Source: Prevotella sp. (GTDB lineage: Bacteria; Bacteroidota; Bacteroidia; Bacteroidales; Bacteroidaceae). Taken from it: a stretch of 52,127 nucleotides of DNA. Both the position numbers and the translations under genes were made by a program. The notes under the pieces are model-generated. The model was given only the letters and a program-made list of their open reading frames with translations. It was not told the DNA's origin and made no database searches. Positions 1-7,478 of this stretch are shown here, piece by piece (within the stretch, counting starts at the first letter, position 1; each line of letters starts with the position of its first letter). The stretch is taken from NCBI GenBank assembly GCA_022773825.1, contig JALFOF010000077.1:1-52127 (forward strand), in the 5' to 3' direction.

Positions 1-309
1 AAGCACTACATACTCAACCATTGGGACTGGGTGGACCTCAGTTCACTGGGCACTGTAAAGACTCTGACAATGTCAATGAGCGGCTCTGACATGGGGACGT
101 GGGGACTGAACACACCTACTTACTTCTGCATGGACGACTTCAACGGTGTGGCTCCCGCCTCTTCCGTACACGCCACGCAGAGCTATACCGCGGCGAATGC
201 AGCGCCAGCACAGTGCTACGGCGTCAGTGGCATGATGTACGGAGGTATGCAGAAGGGTGTGAACATTATACGTATGAACAACGGAACGATACGCAAGGTG
301 CTGCGATAA
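1..309 (+). CDS. C-terminal part of a secreted DUF4465-family protein (5' end outside window)
   Basis: The reading frame is open from base 1 and stops at 307-309, so only about 102 C-terminal residues are present. The segment WVDLSSLG, followed by a serine-rich strand, then NTPTYFCMDDF, matches the end of the DUF4465 domain of Bacteroidetes cell-surface proteins as I know it. The last 25 residues (GVNIIRMNNGTIRKVLR) resemble the short beta-strand tail at the C-terminus of secreted Bacteroidetes proteins that follow a sorting route. The function of DUF4465 proteins is poorly known; they are often found near TonB-linked uptake genes. A strong hairpin follows 20 bases after the stop. The family call is fairly secure, any specific role is not. 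Confidence 0.7.
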   Translation, partial: KHYILNHWDWVDLSSLGTVKTLTMSMSGSDMGTWGLNTPTYFCMDDFNGVAPASSVHATQSYTAANAAPAQCYGVSGMMYGGMQKGVNIIRMNNGTIRKVLR

Positions 310-329
310 GCATCCTTCGGGCAATAAAC

Positions 330-368
330 AATAAAGCCGCATCACGACTGATGCGGCTTTATTGTTGT
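330..368 (+). terminator. Intrinsic terminator after the DUF4465 gene
   Basis: A perfect 15-bp stem (330-344 with 349-363, arms ending in GCATCA/TGATGC) encloses the 4-base loop CGAC and is followed by GTTGTTTTT. It lies 20 bases after the stop at 309. The minus-strand folB gene ends at 447, so this hairpin could serve both converging transcripts, as the left arm is A-rich at its outer end. Confidence 0.85.
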
Positions 369-446
369 TTTTACTTTATACCTTGGCGGCACGTAGACCT
401 CTGATGTCACTCTATATGGCGACTTATAACGATGGTAAGGCTGTGC

Positions 447-827
447 TTATAGGTCATTGCGTGTCAGTGTCAGCGCCACCCCCGCGCCGTGGCAGTCGGC
501 TGACATGGGGGGCGCTACCTTCATAATGTCAACGGTTACCGCCGTGGCCTGCGTGAAACGTCCGAGCAAAGCGGCGCAGACGCGATATGCCACGTGCTCT
601 ATCAAGTTGCTTGGCACCGCCATCTGCTGCCTTACCAGCGTGGCGGCATCGGCATAGCTCATGGTGTCTGCCACCTCATCGGTGCGGCAGGCGGTGGTTA
701 TGGGATAGTCCACGCTGAGGTTTATGATGTAGTCGTTGCCTACCTCACGCTCTTGTGGCAGCACTCCATGGTAGGCGTGCAGCCGCATTTCCTTTATGTA
801 TATGCTGCTTGTCATGGGGTATGGCAC
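447..827 (-). CDS. folB: Dihydroneopterin aldolase
   Basis: The 126-residue product matches FolB, which cleaves 7,8-dihydroneopterin to 6-hydroxymethyl-dihydropterin and glycolaldehyde in cytosolic folate synthesis. Visible hallmarks are LHAYHGVLPQERE near residues 16-28, with the conserved substrate-binding Glu at about 26, the strand DYIINLSVDY, the segment SYADAATLV, and KVAPPM near the C-terminus that carries the conserved Lys. The length is typical of the family. Met5 is an alternative start and the sequence does not decide between them. The gene sits 22 bases downstream of rhaM in the same direction and probably shares its transcript, although the two have no obvious pathway link. Confidence 0.93.
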   Translation of the reverse strand: MPYPMTSSIYIKEMRLHAYHGVLPQEREVGNDYIINLSVDYPITTACRTDEVADTMSYADAATLVRQQMAVPSNLIEHVAYRVCAALLGRFTQATAVTVDIMKVAPPMSADCHGAGVALTLTRNDL

Positions 828-849
828 TGCGTTCTCTTGCTCCCCGCCC

Positions 850-1170
850 TTAATCGAGGTGGAAAACTTCCTTTATTGGTATAGTGACGGGCGAGTTGTC
901 GGGGTTCACCTCCATGATGTCTGCCATCATGTCCCACCATTTCTGCGTGATGGGGTCAACGCCGTTGGTGGTGTCTTGACTGTTGGTCTCGCTGCTGCAC
1001 TCCTGGTAACCAAACAGTATGTTGGTGTCTTTGTCCCAGTATATGCTGTAGTTTCCTACTCCTGAGTCTTTAATCATCTTCACCAGCTCCGGCCATATAG
1101 CGGCGTGACGCTTCTGATACTCTTCCTCACAGCCTGGCTTGAGGAACATTTTGAATGCAAAACGTGTCAT
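850..1170 (-). CDS. rhaM: L-rhamnose mutarotase
   Basis: The 106-residue product matches the RhaM family, which interconverts the alpha and beta anomers of L-rhamnose. It begins MTRFAFKMFLKPG, and the KRHAAIWPEL segment puts a His at residue 22, the position of the active-site His in the enzyme family. The NYSIYWD strand and the WWDMMADIM helix carry the other conserved aromatic residues. No other rhamnose gene lies nearby, so the enzyme may serve a distant rhamnose locus, or act on another 6-deoxysugar; the FucP-like transporter at 45559-46776 is the only other deoxysugar-type gene in the window. A long GTT-rich low-complexity tract lies directly upstream. Confidence 0.93.
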   Translation of the reverse strand: MTRFAFKMFLKPGCEEEYQKRHAAIWPELVKMIKDSGVGNYSIYWDKDTNILFGYQECSSETNSQDTTNGVDPITQKWWDMMADIMEVNPDNSPVTIPIKEVFHLD

Positions 1171-1386
1171 GTTAGTTGTTTAGTTGGTTAGTTGTTTAGT
1201 TATTTAGTTGTTTCGTGGGTTAGTTATTTGGTTGTTTGGCTATTTAGTTATTTAGTTGTTTGGTTGTTTAGTGGGTTAGTTATTTGGTTGTTTGGTAGGT
1301 TAAATATTCTGCGTTTTTTTGCTGCGTATCACTGTTAAGCAAATAACCAAACAACTAAACCACTAAACAACCAAACCACTAAACCC
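1171..1386. repeat. Low-complexity GTTTAGTT/AACTAAAC inverted repeat
   Basis: From 1171 to about 1302 the plus strand consists almost only of degenerate words such as GTTTAGTT, GTTATTTG and GTGGGTTA. From about 1337 to 1386 it consists of the complementary words (AACCAAAC, AACTAAAC, CCACTAAAC). The two arms can pair imperfectly over 45 or more bases around a 35-base centre. The right arm directly abuts the stop of the DUF3467 gene (1390) and the left arm abuts the start of rhaM (1170). The region could end the DUF3467 transcript or fold in the rhaM leader. No protein-coding potential is visible. Confidence 0.8.
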
Positions 1387-1389
1387 CTC

Positions 1390-1719
1390 TTACGCCTCGC
1401 CCTCGCTACCGAATGGGTTTGCGGTGCGTGGACCTACTGGCGCAGCCTTTTGTACATCGAGTTGTATTTTGCCGAATTCCTGCTCGTAGCGCATTATGTT
1501 GTCCTGCAGCGCAAGTGCGAGACGCTTGGCGTGCTCTGGCGCGAGCACCACGCGGCTCACCACCTGTGCCTTTGGCGTGCCTGGGAGAGTGGATGCCAAA
1601 TCCACTATGAACTCGGCGTGAGAATGTGAGATGATGGCGAAATTGCTATATACGCCTTGCGCTATCTCTGGCTTGATGTCTATCTGGAGCTGCTGCCCCT
1701 GCTGCTGTTTGTTGTCCAT
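1390..1719 (-). CDS. DUF3467 family protein
   Basis: The 109-residue protein begins with a Gln-rich segment and contains the DUF3467 pattern: EIAQGVYSNFAIISHSHAEF, FIVDLASTLPG, and VVSRVVLAPEHAKRLALAL. Family members are small cytosolic proteins that in Bacteroidetes often lie near rpoC; their role is not established. The Met at 1719 is preceded by a short leader and a good minus-strand promoter at 1797-1828. There is no signal peptide or membrane segment. The acidic NPF-containing tail (residues about 100-109) is usual for the group. Confidence 0.85.
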   Translation of the reverse strand: MDNKQQQGQQLQIDIKPEIAQGVYSNFAIISHSHAEFIVDLASTLPGTPKAQVVSRVVLAPEHAKRLALALQDNIMRYEQEFGKIQLDVQKAAPVGPRTANPFGSEGEA

Positions 1720-1796
1720 TGTCTTTTTGTTTGGGTTATATTTTCTTTTTAGTTATTAATGGTCGGCGGGCGGATGCCTACCTTGTTTTCGTGCTC

Positions 1797-1828
1797 CAAA
1801 GTTACAACCTTTTCCTGACATTACCAAG
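1797..1828 (-). promoter_or_regulatory. Bacteroidetes-type promoter for the DUF3467 gene
   Basis: Read on the minus strand, CTTG (1825-1828) is followed after exactly 20 bases by TAACTTTG (1797-1804), which fits the Bacteroidetes -33 TTTG and -7 TAnnTTTG elements with one mismatch in the -33 box. It would give a leader of roughly 70 bases for the gene starting at 1719. Confidence 0.7.
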
Positions 1829-1883
1829 GAAAAGCCTCCATTTTTTGCATTTCGCGCTACTATTCCGCCCATTACGCCTTGCG

Positions 1884-1987
1884 TGCGCTATGCCTTTACT
1901 TTGTAATCGCTATGCTTTTACCGTGTAATCGCTATGCTTTCAAATAATAATCGCTATGCTTTCACAACGTAAAAGCATAGCGATTAC
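1884..1987. repeat. Array A of the 22-bp dyad repeat, with terminal inverted unit
   Basis: About four units with the core (G)TAATCGCTATGC read left to right at about 22-bp steps. The first (1884-1899) is degenerate. The last unit (1969-1987) is inverted, so 1948-1965 pairs with 1969-1986 over 18 bp with one mismatch and a 3-base loop. The hairpin lies about 30 bases past the stop of the large minus-strand gene ending at 2017. The array plus promoter fills the gap 1720-2016. Confidence 0.92.
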
Positions 1988-2016
1988 CGTGGTGCCGGCA
2001 GACGGCGGTGGTGTGT

Positions 2017-5000
2017 TTAGTAAGCCTTCACCAATTCCGCGCCTTGGTAGTAGTGGGCGAGGATGTCGTTGTAGGCTATGCCTTTGGCACCCATCACGGC
2101 GGCACCTATCTGGCATAGTCCCACGCCATGGCCCCAGCCCTTGCCGTTGAGGATAAAGGATAGCGGGTAGCCGTCGGCGTCTTTGCCGTGTGTGGCTACG
2201 GTGAAGGCGGAGCTGTAGAGGTGGGTTTGCGAGAGAACCTTGCGTATCTCCAGTTCCTTGCCTATGGTGAACGTCCTGTGTTCGCCGACTATCTTCAGCA
2301 GTGAGATGCGCCCACTCTTGCCGCGTTCGATGGCTTCGAGCTTCATGATGCGCCCGAAGTCCAGCTTCAGCTTGGAGCTGATGAGCCGCGACAGCTCTTC
2401 CTGCGTGTAGGCAACCATCCAGTCGTGGAAGTCTATGGTTTCCTGGTCGTAGTCGTTGAGCACCTCGGAGAGTATCTTCTTGTCCTGCGTATTGCAGTAG
2501 GGGTCGTTGACGGAGGAGAGGTATGGCTTGGTGATGTTCTCCCAGCAGTACCGGTATTCCTCTGTCACGCCGCCGCAGCACTTGGAGAAGCGTGTGTCGC
2601 AGATTTCGCCTTGATACTCCATTACCTGCCCACGGGTGGCTTTCACGGCGTTGACCACATGCGGATTGGCTGCGTTTGTAATGCCCTGATAGCGCTGGCA
2701 GTGGTCGTCGGCACAGACATCGAAGATGGTGTGGTCCTCGCGGTCGTACCATCTGATGAGCGTGTCTTCCTTCTTTACGAATGAGAAGAAGTTGTTGGCA
2801 CCCTCTTTCATCTGCTTACGGCGTATCATCTGCGCGAGCAACCACGAGCGTGAGATGACGGCGTGGGCCTTGAGGAGCTCGAGGCTGGAGGTGGCAGACA
2901 TCTCACTGGAGATTACGCTTTCGAGGTAACGCTCCACGGGCAGCTCGTTGATGGCGCAAATCTTGCCTTCCTCCACCACGAGGTGCAGCGTTCCGAGGAA
3001 GGTCTGCGTCTGTTTGCGCTCCCAGTGGAAGTTGATGCCTATGGTAACGTCCTGTATGCAGAAGGAGGCGTCGGCGGTCTTTGGGCGGAAGATGAGCTCG
3101 CGGTACTGTGTTCCGCCCCACATTATGGTGCCTTCGGAGCAGGTTGCCACCTGTTCGCCGGTGATGTCCTCGCCCTTTGCGGTGTATGTGCCGCCGAGGG
3201 TGAAGCGCAGTTCCGTGGCACTGACGATGCCTACCTTCACGTTGGGCTGCTGGGGGAAGGTGACGGGGCGGTGCGTCTGCGTGTGGCTCTGCGACTGCTG
3301 GCTGAGTGCCTCGATGATGTTCTCGGCGTCAGAGGTGGTGATGCCTACCTCGCGCAGTATGGCAGCGGCGTCTTCGGCGGTGAGTTTCGCGAAGTCTTCC
3401 TCGCGTGGTGTTATCATAAGTCCTGCCATGTCGAGCGCGCCGGGGCTTACCATCACCTGCTGCCCGCCTTGCATATAGTAGCAGTCGGGGCGGTGCTTGC
3501 GGCGTGGCAGTACCACTGTCAGCTGCTCATCGCCTTGCCTCCACGCCACGATGTTCATCATCGGCTCCTCTCCCTGCGCCGCGTCGGCGTATGGTACGGG
3601 TAGCACCTGTGCCATGGCGCGGTAGAGGCGGCGGAAGAAGCGACGCTCTGTCTCGCCGTGGCGGCTGCGTATGACGAAGGCTGGCACCACGTAGTCGGTC
3701 AGCAGGTATATGCCCTCGCCGTCGTTACCCTGCGCGACGGGGCGCAGGGTGCGCATCATGCGCGCCATCATTGTTTGCAGAGGCACCATGCCCGACGTAC
3801 CTGCCTGGAGGTGAAGGTGGTCTGGTGCCGACGCTCCGCAGCGCGGACCGTTGTAGAAGACCATCAGCCTGGGGTGCTGGTGGAGCAGTTGGTGTATGGT
3901 GTGGAAGTGGTTATAGATGGCCTGTGGCTCGTGGCGCATGAGGGGTATGGTGAAGTGCTGGGGCAGTATGGGATAGGGGTTGACGAGTATCTCCATCTCC
4001 TGCTCGTCGCTCTTGCGCAGCAGTGGCTTGCTGATTTGCTGTCCGGGACGGTTCTCGGAGCATAGGAAGCAGGGGCGTTTGGCAAGTGCCTGCTTGTCAA
4101 CGCTGGCTCCTGTGGACACGATGCGTGCCGGGTTGTACTGCAATATCAGCTCGCCCGCCTCCCTGGTGCATACGTTCTGGAGGTCGGAATAGCGCTGCCG
4201 CACGTCGTCCCAGCGCTCCAGCTGCCGGTTGAAGAAGCGTTGCAGGCTGTCACCCGTTATGAATGTCAGTTTTCCCGCGTTCATCTGCTGGCGTGCTTTC
4301 AATTCCATGGTGCGCAAACGGTCCTTGTAGAAGTTGTTGGCGTTAACCTTTTCCGTGCTCAGAGCCGCGTCACTGTTGCCTCCCCAGCGTCTGCAAAGGT
4401 AGAGTTCCTCATACAATCGCCCTATGCGGAAGCGGCGACTGAAGATTAAGCCCAACGCGTAGTCCTCGCCGTAGCTGGTGTTTGGAAAGCCTATCTGGCG
4501 GAGCAAGGGCGTGAAGAAGGCGCGCGGCGCACCGAGACCGTTGATGCGCAGGGCGTTGTTAGGGCCGTTGGCGTCGGTCCATTCGCGGTGGTCTATGATG
4601 CCGGGGGGCAGTGTCTCGAGGTTGAAGTCGCACATTCTGTACGCTCCTATCACCATTGCCGCCTTCTGACGGTAGAAACAATCCACGATGCGTTGCAGGG
4701 TATCGGGGCTGGAATAGAGGTCGTCGGAGTCTAACTGCACCGCGAAACGTCCGCAGCGGTCGTCGTTCACCGCCACGTTCCAGCATCCGCCGATGCCCAA
4801 TGGCGGCTGTTGCCCACTATCGGCAGATGGGTTTACGGTAGTGGTGGCGCAGGGGTTGCCTGACTCGCTGCCAGGGATTATGTGTATCAGCCTGCCGCTT
4901 CCATGCTCATCCTCCTCGTCCTTGAGACGGCTGAGGATGGCGGTGGTGCCGTCGGTGGAGTGGTTATCCACGACGATGACGTTGTAGTCGAAACGTGTTT

Positions 5001-5766
5001 CCTGCGCCAATGCGCTGCGCACGGCATCGGCTATGGTCTTCTCGCGGTTGAATACGGGTATCACCACCGTGGCCTCCACTGGGAATATCTGCTCGTTGAA
5101 GTCGGGAGTGATGGCGTTGGCGGGGTCTATCTTTGCCCCTACTGTCTCCAAGTGCTCCGTCACTACCTGCTCCATCTCTATCTGCATGCTCCTGTTGCGA
5201 GGGTTAACGTAGTCGAATTGCTTCTCTCCGCTCTTGCGAGTGTCGAGCTCTTCCTCCGTGTAGAGGTACTCATTGATGTGGAATAGCTCGCCATGGCGCT
5301 GCAAATACAGTCTCATGGCATAAAGACCAGCATACGCATAGTCCGCCTTCTGCTCCTTAACGAAGTCCTTGAAGAGTGCCGTCTTGACGCAAAGCAGCTG
5401 TCCGAAGTCGAAATCATCGCGCAGACTGCCCTCTTGGCAGTCAATGAGCGGATGCTTATGGCATACGCCTTCCATCATGGTGTAGTGGTCGGCATAGACC
5501 ATTGCCGCCCCTGTGTCGGTGGCAATGCGTATCATTCGCTCAAGAGCCTGCTTGCCAAGGGTGAACGGTGTGGCCTTCTGCGACAGCAGGATGTAGTCTG
5601 CTGACGCCTCGCCGGCTATCCTGCGCAGTGTTGCCATGGCAATGATTGGCTCGCCCTCAAGCAGGCATAGTTTCTTCACCGCCTTCTCCTTGCCCAGCCT
5701 CTCGGCAGTGGCGGCAAAGAGTTTGGCATTGCTGCAGGGTATGAATATATCGATTTTCTGGAACAT
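2017..5766 (-). CDS. Glycosyltransferase 2 / DUF4922 / SpoIID-LytB fusion protein
   Basis: The protein (about 1249 residues) joins three unrelated domains. Residues about 228-490 are a GT-A fold family 2 glycosyltransferase ([27 protein letters not shown], and the metal-binding LDSDD). Residues about 520-830 are DUF4922, related to ATP adenylyltransferase/GalT-like HIT-superfamily enzymes, with [16 protein letters not shown] near 650. Residues about 840-1249 are a SpoIID/LytB domain ([24 protein letters not shown], and [19 protein letters not shown]), which in sporulating bacteria cleaves or activates cleavage of denuded glycan. I chose Met at 5766 ([14 protein letters not shown]) over an in-frame Met 17 codons upstream because homology begins there. 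There is no obvious signal peptide, which is odd for a peptidoglycan domain. I recall fusions of this type from Bacteroidales, but the function is unknown. Confidence 0.85.
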   Translation of the reverse strand: MFQKIDIFIPCSNAKLFAATAERLGKEKAVKKLCLLEGEPIIAMATLRRIAGEASADYILLSQKATPFTLGKQALERMIRIATDTGAAMVYADHYTMMEGVCHKHPLIDCQEGSLRDDFDFGQLLCVKTALFKDFVKEQKADYAYAGLYAMRLYLQRHGELFHINEYLYTEEELDTRKSGEKQFDYVNPRNRSMQIEMEQVVTEHLETVGAKIDPANAITPDFNEQIFPVEATVVIPVFNREKTIADAVRSALAQETRFDYNVIVVDNHSTDGTTAILSRLKDEEDEHGSGRLIHIIPGSESGNPCATTTVNPSADSGQQPPLGIGGCWNVAVNDDRCGRFAVQLDSDDLYSSPDTLQRIVDCFYRQKAAMVIGAYRMCDFNLETLPPGIIDHREWTDANGPNNALRINGLGAPRAFFTPLLRQIGFPNTSYGEDYALGLIFSRRFRIGRLYEELYLCRRWGGNSDAALSTEKVNANNFYKDRLRTMELKARQQMNAGKLTFITGDSLQRFFNRQLERWDDVRQRYSDLQNVCTREAGELILQYNPARIVSTGASVDKQALAKRPCFLCSENRPGQQISKPLLRKSDEQEMEILVNPYPILPQHFTIPLMRHEPQAIYNHFHTIHQLLHQHPRLMVFYNGPRCGASAPDHLHLQAGTSGMVPLQTMMARMMRTLRPVAQGNDGEGIYLLTDYVVPAFVIRSRHGETERRFFRRLYRAMAQVLPVPYADAAQGEEPMMNIVAWRQGDEQLTVVLPRRKHRPDCYYMQGGQQVMVSPGALDMAGLMITPREEDFAKLTAEDAAAILREVGITTSDAENIIEALSQQSQSHTQTHRPVTFPQQPNVKVGIVSATELRFTLGGTYTAKGEDITGEQVATCSEGTIMWGGTQYRELIFRPKTADASFCIQDVTIGINFHWERKQTQTFLGTLHLVVEEGKICAINELPVERYLESVISSEMSATSSLELLKAHAVISRSWLLAQMIRRKQMKEGANNFFSFVKKEDTLIRWYDREDHTIFDVCADDHCQRYQGITNAANPHVVNAVKATRGQVMEYQGEICDTRFSKCCGGVTEEYRYCWENITKPYLSSVNDPYCNTQDKKILSEVLNDYDQETIDFHDWMVAYTQEELSRLISSKLKLDFGRIMKLEAIERGKSGRISLLKIVGEHRTFTIGKELEIRKVLSQTHLYSSAFTVATHGKDADGYPLSFILNGKGWGHGVGLCQIGAAVMGAKGIAYNDILAHYYQGAELVKAY

Positions 5767-5832
5767 TGTGGTTGTTTTGATATTGCTTAGTTGGTGGTTC
5801 CGCGGTATGAGCGGCATCTGTTTAGGGGAGCG

Positions 5833-7101
5833 TCACACCATCCTTTTGATGGGATAGAGCACGGAAAGGAAGCCTACCGCTATGACAGTGAGGAATACAA
5901 GCGCCACATCTCCGTAGTGGACGCTGACGGGGTATGCATCGACAACGAAGGAACCGCTGCTCTCTCCCAGCGACACTATGCCGAATTGTTGCTGCAACAG
6001 GCACAGCAACAGCCCCAGTCCGACGCCTAATATGGCTCCTATGACGCTGATAAGCCAGCCCTCAAAGACGAATATCTGCCTGATAAGAGAGTCTCGGGCA
6101 CCAAGGCTGCGTAGGGTATCGGCATCCTTTTTCTTGTCGATTATTAGCATAGAGAGAGACCCTATGATATTGAAGCACGCCACAACGAGTATGAATGTCA
6201 GGAAGATGTAGCCCATAAACTTCTCTATTTTCATAATGTTGAAGGTCTCTTCCTGCTGCTCATAGCGGTCCATCACTCGGTATTTGTCGCCGCAAAGGGC
6301 TTGCATTTCCCGCTTCACCGCTGCCACATCGCAGCCTGGTTTCAACTTTATCTCAAGGCTGGAGAGCTCTCCGTCGCACTGGAAAAGCATCCTTGCGAAG
6401 TGTATTGAGGTTATGACGTGGCTTTTATCGTACTTGCCTTGCTGCACGCAGAACACCACTCCGGGGGATATTAGCGAGTCTGCCACGAAGCCGTCGAGTG
6501 GGTTCGCAAGGTCAATCTGTCCCGTTCTGCGCGGCGCATAGATACGCAGAAAGCCGTCATAGCGTGCCGGCATCCCGAGCGTTTGTGCCAGACGGATGCC
6601 CGGAGTGCCATATTGCAGGTCGGCGGCGTGTAGCTCAAACGCGCCATCGCCGTAGCAAATGTCGTTTATTCGCGTCAGTTGCGCGAAGTTGTCGCTCACT
6701 CCTTTTATCGTCACCATGGCCTGCCTGTCGCCGTAGATAGCAAGGGCCTGGTCTTGAACACACTCCGTTGTCACGTCCACCTCGTCCATCTGGCGTATCC
6801 GCTGCAGCGTGGGGTCGTCGGCGGCGACGGTCTTTCCCTTCGTCGGCACTATCTCTATCTGCGGGTCGAAGGCGGTGAAAAAGGTGGCAACGAGGTCACT
6901 GAAGCCGTTGAACACGCTGAGTACCACCACCATTGCCATTGTTGCCACCGTGACGCCGATGACCGATATGGCTGAGATGAGGTTAATAACGTTGGTGCTC
7001 TTCTTAGAGAACAGGTAGCGGCGGGCTATGAACAGGCTGACGCTGAGCCTGCCATTGCAGCGTGCCGGTGACGGGAGTCTGCTGTTATTGTCGTTCTCCA
7101 T
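5833..7101 (-). CDS. LolC/LolE-type ABC transporter permease
   Basis: The 422-residue membrane protein has the layout of lipoprotein-releasing (LolCE) and MacB-type permeases. One membrane segment lies near residues 38-65 (NVINLISAISVIGVTVATMA), a large periplasmic MacB_PCD-like domain spans about 70-270, and three more segments follow (about 290-315, 345-375, 390-415) forming the FtsX domain, with the LRSLGARDSLIRQIFVFEGW coupling-helix region. In the Lol system such proteins extract lipoproteins from the inner membrane for delivery to the outer membrane. No ATPase gene is adjacent, so the LolD-like partner must be encoded elsewhere. rbfA starts upstream with 16 bases between the genes, and the pairing with rbfA is one I recall as common in Bacteroidetes. 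Confidence 0.87.
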   Translation of the reverse strand: MENDNNSRLPSPARCNGRLSVSLFIARRYLFSKKSTNVINLISAISVIGVTVATMAMVVVLSVFNGFSDLVATFFTAFDPQIEIVPTKGKTVAADDPTLQRIRQMDEVDVTTECVQDQALAIYGDRQAMVTIKGVSDNFAQLTRINDICYGDGAFELHAADLQYGTPGIRLAQTLGMPARYDGFLRIYAPRRTGQIDLANPLDGFVADSLISPGVVFCVQQGKYDKSHVITSIHFARMLFQCDGELSSLEIKLKPGCDVAAVKREMQALCGDKYRVMDRYEQQEETFNIMKIEKFMGYIFLTFILVVACFNIIGSLSMLIIDKKKDADTLRSLGARDSLIRQIFVFEGWLISVIGAILGVGLGLLLCLLQQQFGIVSLGESSGSFVVDAYPVSVHYGDVALVFLTVIAVGFLSVLYPIKRMV

Positions 7102-7117
7102 GTCGTGTGTCGCGTAG

Positions 7118-7453
7118 TTATTTCTTCAGCAGCTCGTCGATATGCTCGATGTAGTCCAGCGAGTCGTCGAGGAAAAAGCGCAGCTCTGGTATGATACGGA
7201 GCTGGTTTCGCACCTTCTGACCAAGGTCATAGCGTATCGTTGCCACATTGTTGTTGATATTATTCAACAGCTCCTCACCCTTTTCTGACGGGAAAATGCT
7301 GAGGTACGCGGTGCATACGCTGAGGTCAGGTGATATCTTTACCTTTGTCACACTTACCATAATGCCGCGTGTTTGGCGCGTCTGGCTTTGAAAAATGAGG
7401 CTCAACTCCTTCTGGAGCAGGCGTGATATTCGGTTCTGTCTTGTTTCCTGCAT
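7118..7453 (-). CDS. rbfA: 30S ribosome-binding factor RbfA
   Basis: The product (about 111 residues from Met at 7453) matches RbfA, which binds the free 30S subunit near the 5' helix of 16S rRNA during late maturation and cold adaptation. The family pattern is clear: ETRQNRISRLLQKELSLIF, GIMVSVTKVKISPDLSVCTAYLSIFP, an alpha helix with VRNQLRIIPELRFFLDDS, and a short IEHIDELL helix at the end. I chose MQETRQNR as the start. The frame stays open 12 codons further upstream, but that extension would overlap the lysozyme gene. The gap to the upstream lysozyme gene is then 25 bases, suggesting one transcript with it and with the permease downstream. Confidence 0.93.
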   Translation of the reverse strand: MQETRQNRISRLLQKELSLIFQSQTRQTRGIMVSVTKVKISPDLSVCTAYLSIFPSEKGEELLNNINNNVATIRYDLGQKVRNQLRIIPELRFFLDDSLDYIEHIDELLKK

Positions 7454-7478
7454 AGTAGTATTGAATATTGTTGATGGG

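Noticed and set aside
1940..2752. Open frame of about 270 codons at the end of the fusion gene
   Set aside because: It shares the minus strand with the SpoIID domain in another phase and is Arg/His-rich, typical of a high-GC shadow.
2863..3603. Plus-strand open frame of about 246 codons opposite the fusion gene
   Set aside because: It lies wholly antisense to the DUF4922/SpoIID coding sequence and carries no motif.
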